A stretch of 64,000 nt of DNA, from assembly GCF_014396785.1 (NCBI RefSeq), contig NZ_CP060718.1:578501-642500 (forward strand). The letters run 5' to 3'. Position 1 is the stretch's first letter. Each line of letters starts with the position of its first letter. A program made the position numbers and the translations under genes. Shown in pieces: positions 1 through 7,335 of the stretch. Origin of the DNA: Sphingomonas lutea (GTDB lineage Bacteria > Pseudomonadota > Alphaproteobacteria > Sphingomonadales > Sphingomonadaceae). The notes under the pieces were generated by a model. The model worked only from the letters and a program-made list of their open reading frames with translations. It searched no databases and had not been told where the DNA came from.

Positions 1-473
1 GCGCATTGATTATTTTGGTCGGGATCCTGGCCTTTGTCATCCAGATCGCGGTCAGCATCAAGAACCGCGAGAAGCTGCGCGACACGACCGGCGACCCGTG
101 GAACGGGCGGACCCTCGAATGGTCGACCTCCTCGCCGCCGCCGCCGTATAATTTCGCCTTCACGCCGGTCGTCCACGAGCTCGATGCCTGGTACGACATG
201 AAGAAGCGCGGCTACCAGCGGCCGAACCGCGGGTTCAAGGCGATCCATATGCCCAGGAATACCGGCGCCGGTGTGGTCCTCGCCGGGCTGGCGACCGTGC
301 TGGGCTTCGCGATGGTCTGGTACATCTGGTGGCTCGCCGCGGTGGCGGTCGCCGGTCTGCTTGCCGTCGCGATCGGGCACAGCTTCAACTACAACCGCGA
401 TTATTACATCCCGGTGGAAGAGGTGAAGCGCGAGGAGCAGGCGCGGACGCAGCAGCTAACGGCGGGGGCCTGA
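1..473 (+). CDS. cyoB: Cytochrome bo3 ubiquinol oxidase subunit I, C-terminal part (5' end outside window)
   Basis: This is the last part (about 157 codons, frame beginning at base 3) of the haem-copper subunit of a cytochrome bo3 quinol oxidase, which reduces O2 at the inner membrane and pumps protons. Seen: a hydrophobic segment at the window edge, then the subunit I tail features NREKLRDTTGDPWNGRTLEW and SSPPPPYNF, two more membrane helices and a charged C-terminus. The haem and copper ligands lie upstream of the window. The stop is followed 3 bases later by cyoC, and the order cyoB-cyoC-cyoD is the usual operon. Identity is firm. Any start codon inside the window would be an artefact of truncation. 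Confidence 0.95.
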   Translation, partial: ALIILVGILAFVIQIAVSIKNREKLRDTTGDPWNGRTLEWSTSSPPPPYNFAFTPVVHELDAWYDMKKRGYQRPNRGFKAIHMPRNTGAGVVLAGLATVLGFAMVWYIWWLAAVAVAGLLAVAIGHSFNYNRDYYIPVEEVKREEQARTQQLTAGA

Positions 474-476
474 ACC

Positions 477-1112
477 ATGGAAACCACCGCAGGCAAGATC
501 GCAGCAAGCGAGGCACCGCTCTTCTACGAGACCGGCGAGGGGCACGAGGCGCATCCGGCGAGCCCGACGCTGCTGGGTTTCTGGATATACCTCATGAGCG
601 ACGCTTTGCTGTTCGCTTCGATTTTCGCGACCTTCGGCGTGCTGGGCACGAGCTATGCAGGCGGGCCGACCCCGCGCGACATTTTCGACCTGCCGCTTGT
701 CGCGCTCAACACGGCGATCCTGCTCGTCTCATCGGTCACCTACGGCTTCTCGATGCTGGCGATGGAGCGCGGCGAAATTCGCACCGTCCAAGCGTGGCTG
801 GCGGTGACCGCGCTACTGGGCCTGAGCTTCGTGGGGGTCGAGCTCTATGAGTTCAGCCATCTGATCGCGGAAGGCGCGACGCCGCAGCGCAGCGGCTTCC
901 TCTCAGCCTTCTTCACCTTGGTCGGTACCCACGGCGCTCACGTCACCTTCGGCATCATCTGGATAGGGGTGATGCTGGTCCAGGTGCAGAAGCGCGGACT
1001 GATCGCGGAGAACCGCCGGCGGCTCTTGTGCCTCAGCATGTTCTGGCATTTTCTCGACGTCGTGTGGATCGGCGTCTTCACCTATGTTTACCTGCTAGGA
1101 ATGCTGCGATGA
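477..1112 (+). CDS. cyoC: Cytochrome bo3 ubiquinol oxidase subunit III
   Basis: This is a 211-residue polytopic membrane protein of the haem-copper oxidase subunit III family. It stabilises the oxidase core and has no redox cofactor. Five hydrophobic segments are visible. Characteristic stretches are GFWIYLMSDALLFASIFATF near residue 40, GTHGAHVTFGIIWIGVML near 150 and the terminal FWHFLDVVWIGVFTYVYL. The length matches the family (about 200-210). The start is 3 bases after the cyoB stop, and the stop overlaps the cyoD start (ATGA), so translation is probably coupled. Confidence 0.96.
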   Translation: METTAGKIAASEAPLFYETGEGHEAHPASPTLLGFWIYLMSDALLFASIFATFGVLGTSYAGGPTPRDIFDLPLVALNTAILLVSSVTYGFSMLAMERGEIRTVQAWLAVTALLGLSFVGVELYEFSHLIAEGATPQRSGFLSAFFTLVGTHGAHVTFGIIWIGVMLVQVQKRGLIAENRRRLLCLSMFWHFLDVVWIGVFTYVYLLGMLR

Positions 1113-1486
1113 GCGCCGAACGCCGCGACATGGACGCCCCGCTGGCAATCGAGGGCCACGGCTCGCGCAAAAGCTACTTGGTCGGTTTCCTGCTGTCGGT
1201 GGTGCTGACCGCCATCCCCTTCTGGCTAGTAATGAGCAATGTGCTGGAGAATCCCGGCGCGACCTCGGCGCTGGTTATCCTGTTCGCGGTGCTTCAGATC
1301 CTCGTTCACACATTCTGCTTCCTGCATGTCAACACACAGGCTGAGGGCGGGTGGACGATGCTGGCTTACATCTTCACCGCGGTGATCCTCTTGATCACGA
1401 TCGCGGGGTCGCTGTGGATCATGTACCACCTCAATTCGAACATGATGCCGGGGATGATGCCTGGGCAGATGGCCGAAACGCCGTGA
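1109..1486 (+). CDS. cyoD: Cytochrome bo3 ubiquinol oxidase subunit IV
   Basis: This 125-residue protein has three transmembrane helices. Family-typical pieces are RKSYLVGFLLSVVLTAIPFW, HTFCFLHVN (the cytochrome o subunit IV signature region) and a last helix ending MYHLNSNMMPGM. It is thought to help assemble CuB and subunit I. I placed the start at the ATG overlapping the cyoC stop; an earlier in-frame ATG at 1028 would lie wholly inside cyoC. The methionine-rich tail (NMMPGMMPGQM) is seen in this family. The stop overlaps the GTG of the SURF1 gene. Confidence 0.95.
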   Translation: MSAERRDMDAPLAIEGHGSRKSYLVGFLLSVVLTAIPFWLVMSNVLENPGATSALVILFAVLQILVHTFCFLHVNTQAEGGWTMLAYIFTAVILLITIAGSLWIMYHLNSNMMPGMMPGQMAETP

Positions 1487-2184
1487 CTCGAATGCGGGCG
1501 GGCCGGCTCGTTCTGCCCGCCTTGTGCCTGGCCTTCGCCCTGCTGTTCGGTGCGCTGGGCGTGTGGCAGGTCGAGCGCCTGCGGTGGAAGCTGGATTTGA
1601 TCGAGCGGGTGGAGACGCGGCTGGCGCAGTCTGCGGTCGACGTTCCGGCCACCATAGACCCCAAGCAGTTCGAATATCGGCGCGTGCGAGTTAGTGGCAC
1701 CTTTCTCCACGATCGCGAAACCTTGGTCGAGGCGTTGACCGAGCATGGGCCGGGGCATTGGGTGATGACGCCGTTGCGGACGGAGCGCGGGCTGATCCTG
1801 ATCAATCGGGGCTTCGTTCCACAAGGCCGGACCGCCGTGGGGACCGACAGACAGGCACAGGTCGAAGGGCTGGTGCGCCTGAGCGAGCCGAAGGGGCGGT
1901 TTTTACGCGCCAATCGGCCTGCCGAGAACCGATGGTACAGCCGGGATGTGGCGGCAATCGCAGAGGCGAGGGACCTGGGATCTATAGCCCCCTTTTTTAT
2001 CGATGCCGGGCCGGGGCAAAATACAGGCGGTTTGCCGATCGGAGGGCTAACAATCGTGCGCTTTCGCAACGCCCACCTAATCTACGCACTGACGTGGTTC
2101 GGGCTGGCTGGACTATCGGCCTTCGGGATGCGCCTTGCGTTTCATACGGCTCGAGGGCAGCGGCGGGCCGCTGGGGGACGCTAA
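1483..2184 (+). CDS. SURF1 family oxidase assembly protein
   Basis: This 233-residue SURF1/Shy1-type protein is involved in assembling haem-copper oxidases, probably at haem insertion. Seen: an N-terminal helix (LVLPALCLAFALLFGALGVW), the family motif GVWQVERLRWK, the central VRVSGTF and a C-terminal helix near NAHLIYALTWFGLAGL. This two-helix topology with a periplasmic domain is standard. The preferred start is GTG 1483, which overlaps the cyoD stop; ATG 1492 is the alternative and would shorten it by three residues. It is the fourth gene of the cyo operon in this window. The stop codon lies inside a palindromic repeat. Confidence 0.9.
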   Translation: MTRMRAGRLVLPALCLAFALLFGALGVWQVERLRWKLDLIERVETRLAQSAVDVPATIDPKQFEYRRVRVSGTFLHDRETLVEALTEHGPGHWVMTPLRTERGLILINRGFVPQGRTAVGTDRQAQVEGLVRLSEPKGRFLRANRPAENRWYSRDVAAIAEARDLGSIAPFFIDAGPGQNTGGLPIGGLTIVRFRNAHLIYALTWFGLAGLSAFGMRLAFHTARGQRRAAGGR

Positions 2185-2212
2185 TGTCTGCTTTGGGTCG
2201 AAGGCAGACGTT
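2183..2212. repeat. Short palindromic intergenic repeat, copy 1
   Basis: The arms AATGTCTGC and GCAGACGTT form a 9-bp stem with one G-T pair around a loop containing TTTGGGTCGAAG. The same core with 8-bp perfect arms recurs at 39268-39295, and a half copy starts at 40351. It overlaps the SURF1 stop, so it may also act as a transcript end. It resembles a dispersed palindromic repeat rather than a gene. Confidence 0.6.
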
Positions 2213-2417
2213 AGGAACTTTCGGTGTTCCCGGTCGCATCCATGAGCGCTTCAAGATCTGTGATCTCAACGCCGTTCAGGACATTGTGGATCGTTATGTG
2301 CGTAAAGTGCGCTTCTTTCAGCTCCTTCGCTTTCTCTAGCGCCTGGTCGATGGTGAGGCGCTGCTGGAACTCGACGGGGCCCGCCGCCCCGACGCGCGAA
2401 CGATGTAACGAGCCAAC
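2211..2417 (-). pseudogene. Degenerate small ORF with protein-like sequence but no start codon
   Basis: Read on the minus strand, this 68-codon open stretch ends at TAA 2211-2213. It gives a sequence with clear coding character: QRLTIDQALEKAKELKEAHF, then THITIHNVLNGVEI, then TDLEALMDATG. That is an alternating helix-strand pattern seen in small alphaproteobacterial proteins of unknown function. No ATG, GTG or TTG precedes it in frame. The upstream DNA reads as LARYIVRASGRR in another frame, which suggests a frameshift near 2385-2395. It is probably a broken small gene. Function unknown. Confidence 0.35.
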
Positions 2418-2505
2418 TCAATTCTCCGGCCTTCAAGCGACTCCGCATTTTGAACCCCCGGGAGTAACAGTCAAGTCTGTTCCCTAATCGTTCTCACCGC
2501 GCTAG

Positions 2506-2985
2506 CCGCGGGGAATGTCGACAAAGCACAACGTGCCCAAGGCGCGCACGATTGGCGCGGAAGCCGACTTCGCGTGGCAGGTGAGCGCTCGGCTGTCGGC
2601 CCGGTTGGCGCTTGGCCTCTTGGATACAAAGGTGCTCGTTGGCGCCGGCGAAAGCGCGTCGCTTCAGGGCAAGCAATTCGACCGGTCGCCGCCTTATTCC
2701 GCGACCGCGGCGGTGGATTGGCGCGTGACGGATCGACTCAGATTGTCCGGGCAGCTGCGTCACCGGGGTGCCTACTTCAGCGATCCTTCAAACAGTCGCG
2801 AGCGGCGGGTGAACAGGGCAACGAACGTCGATGTGCGTGCCGAATATGACCTTGCGGGGGTCAAGATGTTCGCACAGGTGCGCAACCTGTTCGATTCACT
2901 GATCCTGCTCAGACTGGACTCTGCCTCATCAGGTGAGGCGGAAGATCCGCGGACCGTCAGCATCGGCATCGGCCGGACGTTCTAG
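2506..2985 (+). pseudogene. 3' remnant of a TonB-dependent receptor gene
   Basis: This 156-residue reading frame looks like the last few beta-strands of a TonB-dependent outer-membrane receptor barrel. It shows the NVPKARTIGAEADFAW strand, the ATAAVDWRVTDRLRLSGQLR and NVDVRAEYDL strands, VRNLFDS near the end, and a terminal aromatic residue in GIGRTF, as required for barrel assembly. The plug domain, TonB box, signal peptide and most of the barrel are absent, and an in-frame stop (TAG 2503) precedes it. An intact receptor is usually 700-1000 residues. It is therefore a truncated remnant. It ends 8 bases from the convergent cpaA stop. Confidence 0.75.
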
Positions 2986-2993
2986 GTTCGCCC

Positions 2994-3533
2994 TCAGCCG
3001 CTCTGCTGGATCGTGACGCCCGTAGGGACGTATGTCTTCGGCCGTGCGTCTTGCTGGGCGGCAATGACGATGAACAAGGTCCCGACAGCGATCGCGATGC
3101 CGTACGGAATGCCCATCTTGGGCCGGAGAACCGCGACCCGTTCGGAGAGTTTCTGCGGCGCCACAGCCCGGCCGAGGATGATGATCAGCGCCAGGATGCC
3201 GCCAAAGATGAAGATGCTGGTGACAAGGCGAACCGCGCCGAACAGGTCGGTCCACAGGGCCACCGCCGCGAGCAGCTTGACGTCGCCGCCGCCGAGGATA
3301 CCCCTGGAAAACATCATGGTGCCGATCGTCAGCGTCAGGACAAGGACGGCCAGGTTCTGCCAGACGGCAAGCTCCAGCCCCGATAGCACAGCCGCCGCGA
3401 CTCCCGCGAGCAGCGCCGCGCCCGAGATGTAATTGGAGATCTTGAGCTGGACGGCATCCTGGATTGCCGCCGCGACCAGCAGCGCGCCGAGCAGCCAGAG
3501 CAGGTAATCTGGGGCCGAGGCGAACAGGTTCAT
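2994..3533 (-). CDS. cpaA: Prepilin peptidase, A24 family (CpaA/TadV type)
   Basis: This 179-residue integral membrane aspartic protease would cleave Flp prepilins and the TadE/F/G pseudopilins on the cytoplasmic side of the inner membrane. Seen: six or so hydrophobic segments, first catalytic Asp at about residue 26 (AAIQDAVQLKISN), and the family GxGD motif GILGGGDVKL with Asp84. It lacks the N-terminal methylase domain of PilD, as is normal for CpaA/TadV. It is the last gene of the minus-strand tad operon, and its start overlaps the stop of the upstream TPR gene by 4 bases. Confidence 0.92.
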   Translation of the reverse strand: MNLFASAPDYLLWLLGALLVAAAIQDAVQLKISNYISGAALLAGVAAAVLSGLELAVWQNLAVLVLTLTIGTMMFSRGILGGGDVKLLAAVALWTDLFGAVRLVTSIFIFGGILALIIILGRAVAPQKLSERVAVLRPKMGIPYGIAIAVGTLFIVIAAQQDARPKTYVPTGVTIQQSG

Positions 3534-4318
3534 TGATTGGATTCCGCGCGCTTGAGGTTTCGGGCAGCACGGTCGTACCAGCTGTCCCGCGTTGCGATAG
3601 CCTGCGCAAAGGCGGCGATTGCGCGTTGCCGCTCACCCCGGATCTGCGCCGCGACCCCGGCGTCATTGAGGCGCGCGGCAAAGTCCGCATCTGATTCGCC
3701 CGCCGCGCGCCGGGGCAAGTCGCTGGCGATGGCAGCCTTCGCCAGCTCTAGATTGTTGCGCGCTCGCTGCGTGGCCCCCTTGGCCGCCACTGCTTTCTCG
3801 AGCGCAGCCGCGGCTTGCTGCCATTCCCCGCGCAACAGGTGCGACCAGCCGAGATTGTTGAGCACGTCGGGCTGGTCGGGCGTTGCCGACAGCGCTTTCC
3901 GGTAGGATTCGTCCGCCACAGCAAAGTCGTTGCGGAGGTCGGCCGCGACGCCGCGCACGTTCCATGCGCGCCACGAGGCACCGGGGGCGGCGACGGCCTG
4001 GTCGGCAAGCGGCTTTGCCCGGTCGAGTGCACCTGACTTGACCGCACTGATCGCTGCGCGCTCGAGCAGCACGGCGTCTCCGTTCACCGTCAAAGACTCA
4101 TAGCGCGAGAACGCCTCGGCATGCTTGCCCGAGGCGAAGGCGAGGTCGGCGAGCAGCCGTTCGATGATTGGGCCGCGCGCGCCACCGGCGATCTGCTTGG
4201 CAATCATCGCGCGCGCCTGATCAAGCCGTCCGGCCTGGATTGCGTACGCGGCCTCGGCGATAGGGTCGCCGATGGGCGCCGCAGCCGCGACAGCCGTCAG
4301 CACCAACGGCAGGACCAT
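3530..4318 (-). CDS. Tetratricopeptide repeat protein of the tad operon
   Basis: This 262-residue exported protein starts with a signal-like segment (MVLPLVLTAVAAAAPIGDP). Helical TPR-type repeats follow, including LNNLGWSHLLRGEWQQAAAA near residue 155 and AARLNDAGVAAQIRGERQRA near 215. Such proteins in tad loci (TadD-like) act as periplasmic scaffolds for secretin or pilus assembly. It overlaps the preceding TPR-lipoprotein gene by one base and cpaA by four. It is the second of two adjacent TPR genes, and the division of labour between them cannot be told from sequence. Confidence 0.8.
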   Translation of the reverse strand: MVLPLVLTAVAAAAPIGDPIAEAAYAIQAGRLDQARAMIAKQIAGGARGPIIERLLADLAFASGKHAEAFSRYESLTVNGDAVLLERAAISAVKSGALDRAKPLADQAVAAPGASWRAWNVRGVAADLRNDFAVADESYRKALSATPDQPDVLNNLGWSHLLRGEWQQAAAALEKAVAAKGATQRARNNLELAKAAIASDLPRRAAGESDADFAARLNDAGVAAQIRGERQRAIAAFAQAIATRDSWYDRAARNLKRAESNQ

Positions 4319-5352
4319 CAGCTTTTGGCTTGTGAGGGCCGCACCGAATCCCGGCCGAGCAGGACCGTCAGCGGCCCGGAGCGCGGGTTGCGCGCGATGC
4401 CGAACCCGAATTCCTGCGACAGCCGGCGCGCGGCGTCCGCGCTCTCCAGCGAGTAGAGTACCAAGGTCCGGTCGCGGACGCGGTCGGCGTCACCGATGAT
4501 GACCCGGTTCCACCCCTTGCGGCCAAGTGCGACACGGGTGCGCGCGGCAAGCCCCTCGCGGCGCGCAGCGTTGAGGAGGCGAATGCGCGTATCACGATAG
4601 GCGGCGCGCAGCGGCACGAACTTGACGGTGACGCTCTGCTGCGTCCGCGCGACGACCTGCGGCCGCCACAAGGGCTGGCTCGTCGTCACCAGGGCGACTT
4701 CGCCAAGCGACGTCCGCTCAAGGCGCGGTCCCGTAGTCAGCGCGATCGGCTTGGACACAGGCAAAGGCGTTGGCGCGGCTTGGGCGATGGCGCGAGGTTG
4801 CGGCAAGGCGACCGTTATCGAGGGTGCCGGCGGCATCGACGCGACCGTCACGGGATCCGGCTGGACGGCGGGGATCTCCGCCGTTGCCGCCACGGCAATT
4901 TCCTGTGCCGCGGCGTTGACCGTTGCTGCATCGCGCCGCGCGATTTCCGCGCGAATGGATGCCGCTTCGCTGTGCTTGCCTTGTCCGTCGAGCGCGGCGG
5001 CGAAGCTGTTGAGCAGGATGATGTTCTGCGGCTCGATCGCGAGCGCGGACTCGTAATTGGCGCGCGCCAGGTCCCAGCGGCCCATGCGCTCGTAGCAGGC
5101 AGCGATACCGGCCAGCGCTTCGACATTGCTGGCGGGCTCGTCGCGCAAGGATTTGCGGAATGCTTCCAGCGCGAGGCCGACACTGCCAAGCGCAAGCAAG
5201 TTGCGGCCCTCCTGGATCATCGGTGACCCGCGCTTCTGCGCTTCGGCCAGCGGGTTGGAGATCGGCCGAACGTCGAACTTTCCATCGGTCGCGACGCATG
5301 AGACGAGGGTCATCGCCAGCGGTGCCACAAGCAGCTTTGCGTTGCGTGTCAT
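4318..5352 (-). CDS. TPR lipoprotein with C-terminal LytR_C-like domain (TadD-like)
   Basis: This 344-residue lipoprotein has the lipobox LVSC with Cys19. TPR helices occupy about residues 45-135 (for example LALGSVGLALEAFRKSLRDE and MGRWDLARANYESALAIEP). A Pro/Ala-rich linker follows, then a C-terminal domain at about 245-335 resembling the LytR C-terminal fold (IRLLNAARREGLAARTRVAL, later RTLVLYSL and LTVLLGRD). TadD is the usual tad-locus TPR lipoprotein that helps the secretin form. The added LytR_C-like domain is less familiar and could contact cell wall or another pilus part. It lies between tadC (3-base gap) and the second TPR gene. Confidence 0.82.
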   Translation of the reverse strand: MTRNAKLLVAPLAMTLVSCVATDGKFDVRPISNPLAEAQKRGSPMIQEGRNLLALGSVGLALEAFRKSLRDEPASNVEALAGIAACYERMGRWDLARANYESALAIEPQNIILLNSFAAALDGQGKHSEAASIRAEIARRDAATVNAAAQEIAVAATAEIPAVQPDPVTVASMPPAPSITVALPQPRAIAQAAPTPLPVSKPIALTTGPRLERTSLGEVALVTTSQPLWRPQVVARTQQSVTVKFVPLRAAYRDTRIRLLNAARREGLAARTRVALGRKGWNRVIIGDADRVRDRTLVLYSLESADAARRLSQEFGFGIARNPRSGPLTVLLGRDSVRPSQAKS

Positions 5353-5355
5353 GTG

Positions 5356-6327
5356 TTAACCTCCCGCCATCGCCGGCACGATCGAGCGAACGACGCGGAT
5401 CGCGGCCGGCAGCATTAGCACGCCGATCATCGTCGGCAGCATGCAAGTCACCAGGGGAATCGAAATGAGAACGGGCAGGCGGTGCGCCTTTTCTTCCGCC
5501 CGCATCTTGCGGCGCTCGCGCATTTCCCCGGCGTAGATGCGGAGGGTCTGCGCGATCGAGGACCCGAGCTTGGTTGACTGAATGAGAAGCGTCGAGAAAG
5601 CGCGAATTTCATCGGAGCCCGAGCGATCCGCGAGCCGGCGCAAGGCATCCTCATGGCTGCGGCCCGCGCGAAGTTCGAGGACGACCGCGCCAAACTGTTC
5701 GGCAAGGCGCGGATGAGACTGGGTCATTTCCATGCCGACGCGCGAGAAGGCCGCTTCAAGACCAAGCCCAGCTTCGACGCAGACGAGCATCAGGTCGAGC
5801 GCATCGGGAAAGCCGTTGATCAGCTCCTGCTGCCGGCGATCGGCCTTGGCGCGAACGAAGAGGCTGGGGACGTAAAGGCCCACTGCCGCGGCAATGCTGA
5901 GCGTGAAATAGAGTTTGATGATGCCCGGGCTCGACCCGGCCGACCACATCAGCGATAGGGCGAGCAGCGGCAGCCCGATCACCAGGAGCAGGCGGATCAG
6001 GGTGTAGAGCCGCGGCGCATATTCGGCGGTGAAACCGGCAGCGATGAGCTTCTGCCGGAGCGCCGCATCCTTGGTGTCGACGAGGCTAAGGCCGCGCTTC
6101 TCGATCGAGTTCACGAGCTTGAGCCACGCGCTTTCGGTCCGGTCGCTTCGAAGCGACCCGATCGTCACGTCTCCGGTTGGGCGATTGCCTTCCATCAGCC
6201 GCTGGCGAGCAATCTGGCGACCGCCGAATGACTGCGCAGCGTAGAAAGCGACGATCGACACGACCGCGAACAGCAGCACCAGAAGAAGCGCGCGAAGGGT
6301 TGGATTATCGGCGACAAGCTCAAGCAT
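5356..6327 (-). CDS. tadC: Tad pilus inner-membrane platform protein TadC (T2SS GspF family)
   Basis: This 323-residue polytopic membrane protein is of the GspF/TadC type. Seen: one N-terminal helix (LLLVLLFAVVSIVAFYAAQS), a paired hydrophobic region near residues 120-165, a cytoplasmic T2SSF domain (DALDLMLVCVEAGLGLEAAF, then LIQSTKLGSSIAQTLRIYA) and C-terminal helices ending PTMIGVLMLPAAIRV. With TadB it forms the platform through which the CpaF motor drives Flp assembly. It lies 3 bases after tadB and 3 bases before the TPR lipoprotein. Length is typical. Confidence 0.93.
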   Translation of the reverse strand: MLELVADNPTLRALLLVLLFAVVSIVAFYAAQSFGGRQIARQRLMEGNRPTGDVTIGSLRSDRTESAWLKLVNSIEKRGLSLVDTKDAALRQKLIAAGFTAEYAPRLYTLIRLLLVIGLPLLALSLMWSAGSSPGIIKLYFTLSIAAAVGLYVPSLFVRAKADRRQQELINGFPDALDLMLVCVEAGLGLEAAFSRVGMEMTQSHPRLAEQFGAVVLELRAGRSHEDALRRLADRSGSDEIRAFSTLLIQSTKLGSSIAQTLRIYAGEMRERRKMRAEEKAHRLPVLISIPLVTCMLPTMIGVLMLPAAIRVVRSIVPAMAGG

Positions 6328-6330
6328 GGG

Positions 6331-7335
6331 CTACACTTTCAGGTCGATCATTTTCCTGATCGCGAAGACGCCGATCAGGTACCAGATGATGAGGATGGTG
6401 AAGCCCGGGATGAACCAGGGATCGTCCGACACTTCGAAGAAGAACGCCGGGTTGAGCAGGAACAGGCCGACGAAGGTGCCGATCGGCAGGATGGTCAGGA
6501 TGGCGGCGGTCATGCGACCTTCGCTCGATAGCGCGCGCACCTTCATCATCATCGATTGGCGTTCGCGGATGACGTGACTGAGATTCTCGAGGATCTCCGC
6601 GAGGTTGCCGCCCGTTTCACTCTGCACCGACAGCGACACGACAAACATGCGCATGTCCTCGAGATCCCAGCGCTCGGCCATGCCCTGCAGCGCATCACGA
6701 AGTTCGGCGCCGTAAGTGACTTCGTCGACGATCATGCCGAACTGCGTGCCGATGGGGTCGGGCATTTCGACCGTCAGCAGGTCGAGCGCGGCGGCAATCG
6801 GATGGCCCGCGCGCAAGCCGCGCACGAAAACGTCGAGGGCCACGGGAAACTGGTCCTGCATCTTCTTGCGCGTCTTCTTGGCGCGCATGTTGAGGAACAT
6901 GATCGGCAGCACCGCGCCAAGGAGCAGCGCAAACACGGCGCTGATCAGGATGCGGCCACCGCTGACGCCCATGCCAAGCCCTACGGCAGATGCCGCTAGG
7001 ACCACGAAGAATAGCACGATCGGCGCAACGACCAGGCCGAGCATGAGGCGCCCAGTTGGAATCGTGAGCTGCGCCTGCATCAATGTGCGCTCGAGGTTCA
7101 TCGCCAGCCTGGTCGCGAAAGGCGGCAGGCCGGCGGGGATCACGCTGTCGGAGCGGCGCAAGATGTTGAGCGTCTCGCCAGTCGTCCGTCCGCGCCCGAT
7201 CATCCGCAGGCGAAGATTGATCGCCTTGCCCTCGGCGCGATTGCTCGCGAGCCAACTGACCAGCACTTCCACCGCAAGGAAGACCGCGCCGAACAGGCAG
7301 ACCAGCGCCAGCGCCTTGAGCCAGGTCGGGTTCAT
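6331..7335 (-). CDS. tadB: Tad pilus inner-membrane platform protein TadB (T2SS GspF family)
   Basis: This 334-residue GspF-fold membrane protein has an N-terminal helix (ALVCLFGAVFLAVEVLVSWL), a hydrophobic pair at about 95-160, and the T2SSF domain (PVALDVFVRGLRAGHPIAAA, then LSVQSETGGNLAEILENLS). C-terminal helices end in IWYLIGVFAIRKMI. It pairs with TadC as the second platform subunit of the Flp pilus. Its ATG overlaps the cpaF stop by four bases. No missing motif was seen. Confidence 0.93.
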   Translation of the reverse strand: MNPTWLKALALVCLFGAVFLAVEVLVSWLASNRAEGKAINLRLRMIGRGRTTGETLNILRRSDSVIPAGLPPFATRLAMNLERTLMQAQLTIPTGRLMLGLVVAPIVLFFVVLAASAVGLGMGVSGGRILISAVFALLLGAVLPIMFLNMRAKKTRKKMQDQFPVALDVFVRGLRAGHPIAAALDLLTVEMPDPIGTQFGMIVDEVTYGAELRDALQGMAERWDLEDMRMFVVSLSVQSETGGNLAEILENLSHVIRERQSMMMKVRALSSEGRMTAAILTILPIGTFVGLFLLNPAFFFEVSDDPWFIPGFTILIIWYLIGVFAIRKMIDLKV

